A stretch of 64,000 nt of DNA from the NCBI RefSeq assembly GCF_014898815.1, contig NW_026515541.1:2666001-2730000 (forward strand), in the 5' to 3' direction. Position 1 is the stretch's first letter. Each line of letters starts with the position of its first letter. Positions 36,001 to 46,528 of this stretch are shown here, in pieces. The position numbers were made by a program, and so were the translations under genes. The DNA comes from Panonychus citri. Taxonomy: Eukaryota > Arthropoda > Arachnida > Trombidiformes > Tetranychidae. A model generated the notes under the pieces. It made no database searches and was not told the DNA's origin. It worked only from the letters and a program-made list of their open reading frames with translations.

Positions 36001-36854
36001 TGAGGGAGAAATGTAAATAAATTTAGAAAGACATTAAATTATTCACTCTTTGAGGTTAACTGATTGAATTAAATTAAAGAAACCAAAGAAAATAAATTGC
36101 AGGAGTCACCTATTGGTGTAAAACTTTTCTTCTTATTTGTCCAATTTAAATTGATTAATGCAATCAGTTGATAATAGAGATTAATTGTAAGACATTTTCT
36201 TGATACAGCGATGAATTTACTCCAAAGAGTAATAATCTAAAGAGTAATAAAGTAAAATCATAAAAATAATCATTAGAATAATAATTAATTAGAAAAATTG
36301 ATTAATTAAATCTCCATTGACTTGCTGTAGTTTTTGCTATTTACTTGAGCTCCACCTGGTTCATCGGTGTGAACTAATTTTCCTGTTTTTTTGTAGTCTG
36401 CAGTCTCTTCCTATTACTCTTTGATTTACTCTCTTCACAAGCAACAGACAAATTCAGAACAATGGGCTTTTAGAAATTTTATTAGAAACCAAACCAAAAT
36501 TGAAATCGCGAACCCAAAATCATTCGAGAAAAATCCAACTCTCTCGAGTTTCTTTTTCAATAGTCTCTAAGCATAAAAAATTGGATGATTGTCCTTAGCA
36601 ATTAAAAATATCAAACAATTAGTACTAAATGGTAACATTTAATCCATTGCTAAATCATGTAAGCAATTGAACCAAATACTATCATATCAAAATAATGGAA
36701 TGCTATTATAATCAATGCAGTTTTATATTACCAACAATCAGATTAGAAATTTCCTTGACAATAAAATAACAATTAGATGAATGAAACAATAAACTTTGAT
36801 AGTAATTATTGATGATCAGGATCAATTGATAAAAAAATTGAAGTATATAAAAAC
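36001..36854. other. Duplicated divergent promoter region
   Basis: Repeats 18329-18995. About 200 bp near 36230-36420 are additional here. It ends with the TATA box of lipocalin-like gene 3 at the edge of the retrotransposon. Confidence 0.65.
36844..36852 (+). promoter_or_regulatory. TATA box of lipocalin-like gene 3, separated from its gene
   Basis: TATATAAAA is intact, but the LTR element starts two bases further on, at 36855. The rest of the promoter (CTATTGGTTTTCAAGAATGA) resumes only after 38845. Confidence 0.7.
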
Positions 36855-37392
36855 TGTTGTATAAAATAATGACCGGTTATAATTATTAGCACTCGACAAC
36901 TGAGTTGTCACAATTTGGCTACGATATTGGCAAAATCCAATATGGAGACAAAAAGGCAAACAGGCTCTAGACACGTACTCAGATGGCTTTCTGGGGATAA
37001 TACAATTTTAATCAGTATCACAACGACGAGGTTTAATTAATTACAATTAGTCACTAGATTATACAGCAATAGAATCACAAGACATACGCGTCTAAATGAT
37101 TTACATTCACTAATACAATACAAACGTTACAAGGGTCAAGACTTAACCTTCTGAGAAGTGATGACGGGTAACTCGAAGCTAGAGTCTAATTAACTGCACT
37201 TAGTTAAACTTAGTTTAGCTCTACTTAATTAATCTTAGATTAACAAGGTATTTATACAATACAAAAAGGAAGAGGAAGTCAAAGGTTACAAAAAGGTGAG
37301 GAAGAGGAAACAGAGGCAACTAAGTTGCAACACATATCATGTGATAGTAACTTAGTTACAAAAACAAGGGGTTGTCACAAAATTACACATCA
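36855..37392 (-). repeat. LTR (3' LTR of the minus-strand element)
   Basis: 538 bp; TG...CA ends; direct copy at 38308-38845. Confidence 0.9.
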
Positions 37393-37408
37393 TCCTCCCC
37401 GACTGAAA

Positions 37409-37795
37409 TTAGACCAAGTCCTCTTGGTGACCAGAAATTTTTATGTCTCCGGTATCACTAATGTTTCGTATGTAAGAGGCAAAAGTTTTCAATGATGAAG
37501 TACTTCCCATCACAGATAAAGCCGTCCAGTTCATAGGTAGCATTCCTCTCAGTACATAAGTAATAATTGTTTTATCGGGTAATTTATCATCTTGATTCGC
37601 TCTTGAACCATTAATTCTTTGATTCGCTCTTGAACCATCTCGATTCTCACTTTCCAACTTTTTCATATTCTCCTGAATAGAATTCAACATTCTCATGACC
37701 GATTCCAAGGTCATCTCTGCTTTAGCTCCTGTACCACTCGTAGGAGTTAAAGGGTTCGTAAGAAGGTCCATCTTCTTATTTTCTTTGTCCATCAT
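37409..37795 (-). CDS. Gag-like remnant of the LTR element
   Basis: 128-codon frame from the ATG at 37795 (MMDKENKKMDLLTNPLTPTS). It has a helical middle (SVMRMLNSIQENMKKLE) and a segment LPDKTIITYVLRGMLPMNWT that recalls the part of Copia-type gag where an oligomer domain begins. It stops just before the polypurine tract. The assignment rests mainly on its place between LTRs; the protein is too short for a whole gag. Confidence 0.5.
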   Translation of the reverse strand: MMDKENKKMDLLTNPLTPTSGTGAKAEMTLESVMRMLNSIQENMKKLESENRDGSRANQRINGSRANQDDKLPDKTIITYVLRGMLPMNWTALSVMGSTSSLKTFASYIRNISDTGDIKISGHQEDLV

Positions 37796-37890
37796 AGTCG
37801 AAGCACTTTTCAACTAAGTTGATTCTCTGGTTACGTTTCGTATACAACCGAGTTGTGTTGATTGAGTTCTTCCAAACAACATACAAAAGA

Positions 37891-38236
37891 GCACTTTCTT
37901 TTGATCACAAAGATTGAGCACTTTCAATCTTTTTCAACTAAGTTGAATCTTATTGAGTTCTTTCAACAAGCACGAAAACGCAAATCGGGTTCTTCCGACA
38001 GAAATTCACACGAGATTGAGTTCTTTCAATCACAAAAAAACACAGTTGATTACTTTCTACTAAGTTGAATCTTGTTGAGCTCTTTCAACAAACGATTACA
38101 ACAGGGATCGGGTACTTCCGATTAAAATTCACAAGAGATTGAGTTCTTTCAATCACAAAAAAAAACACAGTTGATTACTTTCAACTAAGTTGAATCTTGT
38201 TGAGCTCTTTCAACAAACGATTACAACAGGGATCGG
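37891..38236. repeat. Tandem repeats (123 bp unit) in the element's leader
   Basis: A unit of about 123 bp beginning GATTGAGTTCTTTCAATCAC starts at 38014 and again at 38137, with a more degraded unit before. Each contains TTGAGCTCTTTCAAC and related small inverted repeats. It lies between the primer-binding site and the gag-like frame. Confidence 0.7.
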
Positions 38237-38307
38237 ATTTTAAATGAAAGAGATACTCCTCCCCCACTTAAAATGAGATTACAGATCGAAAGGGCATCTC
38301 CACCAAA

Positions 38308-38845
38308 TGTTGTATAAAATAATGACCGGTTATAATTATTAGCACTCGACAACTGAGTTGTCACAATTTGGCTACGATATTGGCAAAATCCAATATGGAG
38401 ACAAAAAGGCAAACAGGCTCTAGACACGTACTCAGATGGCTTTCTGGGGATAATACAATTTTAATCAGTATCACAACGACGAGGTTTAATTAATTACAAT
38501 TAGTCACTAGATTATACAGCAATAGAATCACAAGACATACGCGTCTAAATGATTTACATTCACTAATACAATACAAACGTTACAAGGGTCAAGACTTAAC
38601 CTTCTGAGAAGTGATGACGGGTAACTCGAAGCTAGAGTCTAATTAACTGCACTTAGCTAAACTTAGTTTAGCTCTACTTAATTAATCTTAGATTAACAAG
38701 GTATTTATACAATACAAAAAGGAAGAGGAAGTCAAAGGTTACAAAAAGGTGAGGAAGAGGAAACAGAGGCAACTAAGTTGCAACACATATCATGTGATAG
38801 TAACTTAGTTACAAAAACAAGGGGTTGTCACAAAATTACACATCA
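38308..38845 (-). repeat. LTR (5' LTR of the minus-strand element)
   Basis: 538 bp direct copy of 36855-37392. Confidence 0.9.
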
Positions 38846-38933
38846 AAACTATTGGTTTTCAAGAATGAGAAAATATTAAAGTGTTAACGAGGACAATAAG
38901 TTTCCTAGTAATTAAAACTAATTGTAAGTCAAA

Positions 38934-39821
38934 ATGAAATCAATCTTGTTGTTTGTTGCTTGTGTTTCTGTTGTTATTTCATCAACAGTCTCAGTTAAAA
39001 TCACTGGTACTTGTCCAACACCAACCAAACCACCAGGAATTGACTATTGGTATTTCAGTTATGTAAGTAATTATGAACAATTATCAGTCAAACTGATTAA
39101 TAACAATTAATTTGCTTGCAGTTCACTGGAATCAAAGGATGGTATGAAGTTGGACACAGCGATGAAACTGTCCCAAGAACCGTTTATAATACTATTGAGT
39201 TCGATCATCTTTACCCTGGAAAAGTCTACATGTTGAGAAAAGGAGCAACTAGAGATCTGTAAGTAAATTATCAGTTCGATAAATGAAGAGAAATATATTG
39301 ACAAGACAATTAATTGTCCAACAGAGAAGTCCAATCTCTTTGGGATAAAAAAGTTGATTACGTTGTCGGTGATTTCGATGGCAAATCTTATTATGATGTT
39401 ATCGTTGAAGAAGATGAGGAACCAGTTTCATTCAAATACACCAATAAAGGTAAGAATCAACAATAAGATTGAAAATTTGCAAACCAATTGTTAATTAACT
39501 TTTGTTAATTGCTAAAAATAGATGGTAAACGAGTAACTGTTTCGATGCCTTACTACAATGAATTCACTGCAATGATTTCAACCTGTTCTGACAATGGCGA
39601 TGGAACCGTTGACCGTAAGTATTTGAATCAATCAATTTATCGATAGATTTACAATTAAATCAAATTAATAATCTTCTTTCCTCAATTTAAATTATCCAAC
39701 AGTTAAAGCCTGGTACATCTCACGAGCTAAATCAACTTCCATCCCAGATGAAGTACAAAAAGTTGCTAAATCTTTGATTGGTAAAAATTTGTCTGAGACC
39801 TGTCAAGGTGATTTCTGTTAA
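38934..39821 (+). CDS. Lipocalin-like secreted protein, copy 3
   Basis: Exons 38934-39062, 39122-39258, 39325-39449, 39522-39614, 39703-39821; 200 aa. It keeps the same signal peptide and GTCP / FTGIKGWYEVG motifs. Exon 3 is six bases longer than in copies 1 and 2, adding two residues in the acidic loop (DVIVEEDEEP), and a residue at the exon 2/3 join is Leu instead of Ile. The coding frame is intact. The promoter is not: the LTR element lies between its TATA box and its transcription start, about 2 kb of insertion. Expression, if any, would need the LTR or another start site. It belongs to the duplicated block D'-lipocalin 3 and keeps the alternative last exon at 39947-40017. Confidence 0.75.
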
Positions 39822-39946
39822 ACAATCAATTAAAATATAAATTAAAGATCTTATTTAAAGCATCCAAAATACTGATTTCTATTTTCATTCCAACTTATCA
39901 TTACAATTGTTTCTTTGTTTTTGAAATAAATAATTGCTTTTCATAG

Positions 39947-40017
39947 ATCTCGATGCTTTGAACCTTTTAGATAAGTTATTGTTGAAGCAAAAAGTTGACT
40001 CGAATGATCCAAACTGA
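39947..40017 (+). CDS. Candidate alternative last exon of lipocalin-like gene 3
   Basis: Same acceptor, 71-base length, phase and TGA as 20107-20177; the few base changes leave the frame open (KQKVDSNDPN against KQKVDSNYPN). The internal GTAAAA donor in exon 5 is also kept. Confidence 0.35.
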
Positions 40018-41354
40018 AGCAACGGTATTTTGTATCGAAAACTGAGATGAGAACATTCAATTTTATCTGCAGTGAAATAATTTATTATAATTGTGATTAT
40101 ACAATATTTTGGCTATTTTTCTATTGTTCTCCATTTCAATCAATTCAAATTTCACTTTTAATTTTTCGTGGCCAATTACCAGTGACTGAGGATGTATAAT
40201 CCAAAACATCAACTTTACCATCATAGAAATAAATAAGCATAAAGTGTTTATTTGAATGCTCTAGTAAACGCATAGAGTTTCAACTCGAAACTCGAAATTA
40301 AAATTTAGCAAACATCCTGTTTAAGAAAAAGTGACAAACCAGTTTGTGATGAATATTAGCTCAATGTTTTCCATTGCATGAGGATTTTCTCAATCTGGAA
40401 AAGATTTTGACAATTGATCAATATACTTTCTTATTAAATTTCATAAGTAGAATAGTAATTGACAAGCGGGAACAAACTCTCTTACGAAAGCTTGTTAAGG
40501 TGTTTGCCAGACCCGTGGTTTAGGAAATTGAAATGCGAGTTGTTTTTTAATCGAAAAATTCAGAACTAAATTTATTTTTCTCTCTCGTCCCATTCTCTCA
40601 TCTCTTCCTCTTTCTTCATCTCTCTCTCTTTTCTCGCTTTCTTTCTCTTCTCTTTCTCTCACATCTCACATCTCGCTCTCTTTCTCTCTTTTTCTCTTTT
40701 TCTCTGTCTCTGTCTATCTTTCTTTCTCTCTCTTTTTGAAATACGCGCTGTAAAAAAGCTTGTCTGTGCATGCGTACATTAAAATCTTTGAGTCAGAATT
40801 CCTCATGAACGGCTACTCAGATTTTGTTCGTACTATTTTTCGTAACTATGATAATTTCCGCTCTATTCCACGAATTTTCTTCTCATAAGATTCCTTGAGA
40901 TCGTTATATTGCTTCATAGTTATCAAGGATAATCGAGATAATTATCATAATGTTAGACAGAAAGTACTTTTTCGAAATGGACACCATCTCTTGTTGAGAA
41001 GAAGCAGTTAATACAAGCGGTGATTTTCAAGTTCGATTTTATTTCTGTTTCCGGTATCAAAAAAGATCAAAAAATTAAATTTTTTATTTAAAAGATATGA
41101 ATTTGCATATGTATAGAAGTATAAAAATTTTGGGCCAATTTTTCTCAGCATCGACTAACTTCAAAGTCATGACACTTTTTTAACAAAAACAGCTTTTCAT
41201 AGGCTAAATTATACATGTTTGGGGAATATAAAACATTTGAGTTTGCATTTTAGATAATCGTTGCGTTCATATAAATTGACCACTATAGGTGAGGTGTGTC
41301 GACTGTGAGTCTTATTTTTAACCTTGAAAGAACAGACAGTAGTGAAGACAATGC
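40018..41354. other. Duplication end, pyrimidine-rich tract and family fragment
   Basis: To about 40460 it repeats the region downstream of lipocalin-like gene 1. 40571-40737 is almost pure TC. 40863-41055 joins a piece of gene C (TTCTCATAAGATTCCTTGAG) directly to that gene's promoter-like block (CCATCTCTTGTTGAG...GCGGTGATTTTCAAGTTC), so it is a deleted copy. Confidence 0.6.
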
Positions 41355-41365
41355 TGTATTCCTTA

Positions 41366-42448
41366 AAGTATACTCAAGATATTTGGCCCGATGTCAATTC
41401 ACACACCATTATGTATTAATAAACGTATGCCTTTGATATTCGGTCCGATGTCAAATCTTAAAAACAATTATGTATTTATTAAAGTATACTCAAGATATTT
41501 GTTCAGATGTCAAATCTTAAAACCCAAAATGTATTTATTAAAGTATACTCAAGATATTCGGTCCGATGTCAAATCTTAAAAACAATTATGTATGTATTAA
41601 AGTATACTCAAGATATTTGGTGCGATGTCAAATCACAAAACCATTATGTATTTATAAACGTATGCCCTTGATATTCGGTCCGATGTCAAATTTTAAAAAC
41701 GATATGTATTTATAAACTTATGCCCTTGATATTCTGTCCGATGTCAAATCTTGAAAATCATTATGTATTTATTAAAGTATACTCAAGATATTTGTTCAGA
41801 TGTCAAATCTAAAAACCCAAAATGTATTTATTAAAGTATACTCAAGATATTTGTTCAGATGTCAAATCTAAAAACCATTATGTATTTATAAACGTATGCC
41901 CTTGATATTCAATCCGATGTCAAATTTTAAAAACAATTATGTATTTATAAACTTATGACCTTGATATTCGGTCCGATGTCAAATCTTGAAAATCATTATG
42001 TATTTATTAAAGTATACTCAAGATATTTGTTCAGATGTCAAATCTTGAAAATCATTATGTATTTATTAAAGTATACTCAAGATATTTGTTCAGATGTCAA
42101 ATCTAAAAACCCAAAATATATTTATTAAAGTATACTCAAGATATTTGGTCCGATGTCAAATCACAAAACCATTATGTATTTATAAACGTATGCCCTTGAT
42201 ATTCAATCCGGTGTCAAATCTTAAAAAAATTATGTATGTATTAAAGTATACTTAAGATATTTGGTCCGATGTCAAATCTTAAAAACCATTATTTATTTAT
42301 AAACGTATGCCCTTGATATGTGGTGCGATGTCAAATTTTAAAAACGATTATGTATTTATAAACTTATGCCATTGATATTTGGTCCGATGTCAAATCTTGA
42401 AAATTCTTATGTATTTATTAAAGTATACTCAATATATTTGTTCAGATA
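41366..42448. repeat. Satellite of about 19 units, 58 bp each
   Basis: The core GATGTCAAAT recurs every 56-60 bases. Units are of two kinds, one with AAAGTATACTCAAGATATTTG and the other with AAACGTATGCCCTTGATATTC, mixed along the array with no strict alternation. Several adjacent pairs are nearly identical (about 41960-42110), suggesting local amplification. The array ends where the core is cut to GTTCAGATAAAATC. The open frame at 41391-41579 is only repeat sequence. Confidence 0.9.
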
Positions 42449-42594
42449 AAATCGTGATTATAACTTTTCCTTAATGCTACTCAGAATCAATGCACCCGGT
42501 GTATTTTCGTGAATTTGTACACACAATTCATGAATGACGTAGATAAACAAATTTGTTGATTGTCCTGCTTGTTGATAGCATTATCAAGTTAGTG

Positions 42595-42900
42595 AGATAA
42601 TTTAGAACGAAAATCAGCTGGACTTAAATCTCGTATCATTGTTTCTTTCAGATCATTGTAGTTTGAGGGTCTTTTACATTCTGGAGTAAATTTACCGTTG
42701 ATGAAGTTAAAACACTTTCGTGCTGTACCTTTTAGTAAAGTTGGAACAATTATAAACATTTGCTCTAAAGTCCACCCGTTATTCCTTGCAGCTATTTTGA
42801 AGTGATAACATTATCATTGTTTTCTCCAGTAAAATATGCGATGTGTATAGGGTAATTTATTGAAATGGTGGTGAATTCGGTGAATTGTTCAAGTAATGGG
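42595..42900 (-). pseudogene. Retrotransposon gag remnant
   Basis: On the minus strand FTEFTTISINYPIHIAYFTG, ENNDNVITSK and, after a one-base shift, AARNNGWTLEQMFIIVPTLL, KGTARKCFNF follow the Ty3/gypsy-type gag pattern (F-x-G...A...GW...L-x-G-x-A). A stop follows at SKLSH. No LTR, polymerase or integrase is seen nearby, so it is an old fragment of an element different from the one at 36.9-38.8 kb. Confidence 0.55.
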
Positions 42901-43379
42901 TAGAATAACATTTTGGGACATAAACTAGTTCTTTGATCGTTCAATCAACAAAAAATCTAGCAATCGTCTAAACCTTTAATAGATGAATTTGTGTATAAGC
43001 TAATAATAACCCAATAGTAGCATTGTTTAATTTTATGAAATTAATTATTGTTAGGTTACCTGAATATTTGTAAATGATCTTATCTCTTAGTTAATAGAAG
43101 AAAAACCAAACAAAAGTTATTGTTCAAGCAAAAATGGTAAGGTTATGTAAGTGTATGTCAGCTGACTTTTTTGCTATAGGCCAACATCTGGTTCGGCTCA
43201 AGCCTAATCATCAGCGTAAATTTTTCGCGCTAAACTAAATTAACTTAATTATGATCTTAATAAAGGAATTGAAGCTCAGATTTAATTCTAATCATAGTCA
43301 ATACAATCAAGACAATCTAATGAAAAAGGATCTTTTTTAAATGTTGTAAGGTTATTTCCATATTGAGCTGAGGTTGATT
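42901..43379. other. Intergenic, nothing recognised
   Basis: AT-rich, no frame or repeat that I can name. Confidence 0.35.
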
Positions 43380-43384
43380 TTTTG

Positions 43385-43495
43385 TCATCATCAGTAAAAA
43401 AGGGAAGAGGTGGAATTGAGCCATCCGATGGAAGAGCCAAAAGGTCATAAATGAAATTGCTTTAAGTTGAAGTGTGATAAGTAAAAAGCATGTTA
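43385..43495 (-). pseudogene. Small fragment of gene D'
   Basis: About 110 bp are identical to 35345-35455 of the broken copy D' (TCATCAGTAAAAAAGGGAAG...AGTAAAAAGCATGTT). It carries the changes specific to D' rather than D, so it was copied from D'. Confidence 0.8.
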
Positions 43496-43526
43496 AGTAT
43501 GTTTTATCTATTATCTTTCATATAGA

Positions 43527-44300
43527 TTACTTTGCATTACATTTTGTTTTGTTTGCGTGCTGCGTGTAATTAGTGAATGGATTGTAAATTTTGTTACAAT
43601 TGTTACATTTTACCTTTAAATCAATTGAGAATATATGAGATGAAACAGCAGATTTGTTGATATGAGATGTGCCACAATTATGCTGGTGTGTACACACGTA
43701 CAACTCTTGTTTTTCACCAACGCATTTCTTTTCATAATTTTTACCAATATATTCGTCTACATCTGCTTTTGAAATTTTATTACCAGTGTTATTCCACGTT
43801 ATGGCGTATTTGTCAGAGGGTATGATTTCTTCTTCATCATTGTTACATGTCGAATTCGAATTTGTGTAACAGATGTTATCTAGTGCATTTATGAAAGATA
43901 ATCGCTTTTTCTTCATTTGCGTTTGATTTTGTGTGGTAGAAGTTATATTCCTTTTAGAACTAGATTGTAATTGATTCATTTCATGGATTATCGGCTGCTC
44001 ATTAGAAGATTGCGTTTCTTGTTCACTACCGTTAATGTCTTGAATGATAGCATTTTCCAAGATTTCCTTCAGGTTGGTAAGTGTTGATTTTTTTATGATC
44101 TCATAGTCCGAAAGAGATATGCTAGTTTGAGTACCTTGTTGTACAACTCGCTGATCTGTTTGAATTTCTTTATGTTGCATTGAAACCGATTGTGTTGTAA
44201 AAATTTCATGTTGTAAATCAATGTCTGTTTGAATATTTTTATCATGTGAAACAATGAAAATCTGGATTTCCTCTTTCTGGTTTCTAAATTTGGTATGCAT
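43527..44300 (-). CDS. Gene F: coiled-coil/zinc-finger protein of the kinesin-derived family
   Basis: Single frame, 257 aa, ATG at 44300. The N-terminal half has four Q-T motifs (KNIQTDI, KEIQTDQ, QQGTQTS, EQETQSS) of the kind that separates coiled-coil repeats in genes B, C, D and E, and a short helix (YEIIKKSTLTNLKEILENAI). The middle is Ser/Asn/Thr-rich with a KKKR cluster. The end carries YVCTHQHNCGTSHINKSAVS ... HIFSIDLKVKCNNCNKIYNP and HANKTKC, with Cys/His spacing like the C-terminus of gene B. It lacks the motor-derived block seen in A-E, so an upstream exon may be missing. It lies inside the inverted repeat, next to the right arm. Function unknown. Confidence 0.55.
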   Translation of the reverse strand: MHTKFRNQKEEIQIFIVSHDKNIQTDIDLQHEIFTTQSVSMQHKEIQTDQRVVQQGTQTSISLSDYEIIKKSTLTNLKEILENAIIQDINGSEQETQSSNEQPIIHEMNQLQSSSKRNITSTTQNQTQMKKKRLSFINALDNICYTNSNSTCNNDEEEIIPSDKYAITWNNTGNKISKADVDEYIGKNYEKKCVGEKQELYVCTHQHNCGTSHINKSAVSSHIFSIDLKVKCNNCNKIYNPFTNYTQHANKTKCNAK

Positions 44301-44552
44301 TTCAGTATTTTGGTAGTGAGGTTAGTTTCTTTTAATGCAAAACGAAGGGTTATACCAGTTTTCCAATTCCTTAAGTATAACCTAAAGTCAAATTAGAGGT
44401 AAAAATTCCAAACTTAAACGAGTGTATCATGATAAATAAACATTTAAAATGAGTTTAGAATGTCTTGTAGAATTGTTTATATTTGAATTATAATTATAAT
44501 TATAATGATTTGGTGATTTGAGTACCAGAGTAAACAATTTATATAAAATTAA

Positions 44553-45648
44553 CTTCACCAGAATAGTGTTAATATCAATGATCAACAATTGGATCATTTA
44601 ATCATCATCATTAAGTTTAAAGATAAAAATACGATAATTAAACTTTATCATGATTGATTAATGGTCTTAATATAAACAGTGACAAAATAAAGGTAATCAG
44701 CTAATTACATTTTAATCAACACTCTTGCTTAATTTTTTCTGCACAAGGTATTGATTGTTACCAATTAAAAACTGGAAATTGATTAGTAATAGTAAGTGAA
44801 TCATTCTGATAAGATTAAATAAACATTTCTTGTCGAGATCAGTTAACTACTTGGCTTTTTAATTGTCACTTGCTTAGTATTGACAAGTAGATGAAACTGT
44901 CAATCAAATTAATAATTTTAACTACCAGTTGATTGTTATTATCAAATTATCAAACTAATTATTAGCTATTAGAACAATTGTATTTGTATTGCTAAAAAAC
45001 CCGGTTCTGTTAATTGCTGGTGAAATAATGATTTCGATTTTCAAATTAAACTGTAACAATATTTTATTACCAACAATAGATTTCAAAAAAAAATAATTTT
45101 CATGAACTTTCATAAGCTAAACAGTTAATAACAGTTAATCAGTCGTTCTGGTTTTTATGTGTAAAAAAATAGTAACCACAATTAACCATGATGATGATAA
45201 TCAATTCTTAATTACAGTTACATTCAACTCGATGAAATAATTGTTTACACAGATATTGTGTGTACACAATCATATTTTTTTCTTCTCCGACAATTCCAAC
45301 ATCGTCTTTCATCATCATCATGGTGATAATCATGAAACATCATTTTATCTTCTTAATCACTTTCTGGAGTCTAAACATTTCCATTAATTTGATTCTCTTT
45401 GAAACTCTTTTACTTTCTTCTGAAAGGCTTTTTGATTCCGATACAGATCCATGGGTTGACCTTCATTTTTTATGACACAAAGTCACCTTCATGATGATGA
45501 GAAAACAATAACTTACTATTACTATCAATTTTTCTCTCTCTCTCCCCTTTATCTTTCTCGTCTTTCTTGTCTTCATTATCTTCTCTTTCTGTTTCTTGCT
45601 TTCTTTTACTCTCTCTTGTCTTCATCTTGTTCCCTTTAAACTTTGTAA
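44553..45648. repeat. Right arm of the 1.1 kb inverted repeat
   Basis: Reverse complement of 32117-33218; see that entry. The arms enclose 11.3 kb that hold the rearranged lipocalin/D' block, the LTR element, the satellite and gene F. Confidence 0.85.
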
Positions 45649-46221
45649 TACTTTTTCCTCAATAATCAAGTAATTATAATTTACTCGAACAATCATCCAA
45701 TCTTTTTATTGTCAGCCAAACATAAAATGAAAAGTAAAATACATTATGTATGAGTTATTGCACAATCACTAATGGCCATTAAGATATGTAGATTAAGATA
45801 TGAATTAAATTTCTATTGATAAATGGTCAGGAGACAAAAAGAGTGTGGAGATTTCCTCTCTCTTTGTCAAGAAATGATTGTGATTGTCACTTTGTTTACA
45901 ATTGCATCTTAATGTTAATTGTAACTTGCCTTTTTGTCTGAAATTAAGTGAGACACTTGAGATGTTATTTTATGCTCATAATGATTTTTAAACTCGACCA
46001 ATTTAATTAATTAACTTTTCCACTCCACCGAAATCAGAAAGATCAACTGCCTCTCGAAAAAAGAGGTGAAAGCTTTTGATTTGATAGTTGATCATTTCTT
46101 CACAATTGATTATTGAGCATCAAATTACGAATTAGTTATCCAACCTCTACGCGCGACTATATCTACCGTGCGGATAATTTTCAAGTCTAATTGCCAGATG
46201 CCGTTCAACAGGTAAAAAGAA
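45649..46221. other. Intergenic with a tiny gene-D fragment
   Basis: About 45690-45735 resembles the start of gene D exon 3 (CAATCATCCAA-CTTTT). The rest is AT-rich and unassigned. Confidence 0.4.
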
Positions 46222-46528
46222 TCAAATATATGGGCAAGACAATTAATTGTCCAATAGAGAAGTCCAATTTCTTTGTGATAAAAAAGTTGATTATGTTGTC
46301 GGTGATTTCGATGGCGAGTCTTATGACATTATGGCTGATGAGGATCCGGTTTCATTAAAATACACTGATGAAGGTAAGAATCAACAATAAGATTGAAAAT
46401 TTCCAATTGCTAATTAACATTCGTAAATTGCTACAATTAGGTGGTAAACGAGTAACTGTTTCGATGCCTTAATATTCTGAATTCACTTCAATGATTTCAA
46501 CCTGTTCTGACAATGGCAAAGGAACCGA
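46222..46528 (+). pseudogene. Lipocalin-like fragment P2 (exons 3-4)
   Basis: Carries exon 3, intron 3 and most of exon 4 of the lipocalin-like genes. A stop (TAA) interrupts exon 4 at ATGCCTTAATATTC. The sequence passes directly into a gene-D fragment at about 46529. Confidence 0.8.

Larger units (their letters stand above)
36855..38845 (-). mobile_element. Young non-autonomous LTR retrotransposon (minus orientation)
   Basis: Two direct 538 bp LTRs (36855-37392, 38308-38845) start TGTTGTATAAAA and end TTACACATCA; I see one difference, T/C at about 37204/38657. Target duplication AAAC flanks the element. On the minus strand a primer-binding site (TGGTGGAGATGCCC, about 38305-38292) lies just inside the 5' LTR and a polypurine tract (GGGGAGGA) just before the 3' LTR. 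The interior is only 915 bp and has a short gag-like frame but no protease, reverse transcriptase or integrase. So it must be moved by another element. The near identity of the LTRs points to a recent insertion. Confidence 0.9.

Noticed and set aside
37891..38236. Regular repeats as a CRISPR array
   Set aside because: A 123 bp tandem unit inside an LTR element; no short repeats with unique spacers, and the genome is eukaryotic.
40571..40737. Pyrimidine-rich tract as a possible CRISPR-like or structured array
   Set aside because: Irregular TC repeat with no spacer structure.
41391..41579. 62-codon frame
   Set aside because: Made entirely of the 58 bp satellite.
46185..46198. GCCAGATGCCG as a fourth CTCF-like site
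   Set aside because: It lacks the GGC core spacing and matches too few positions.
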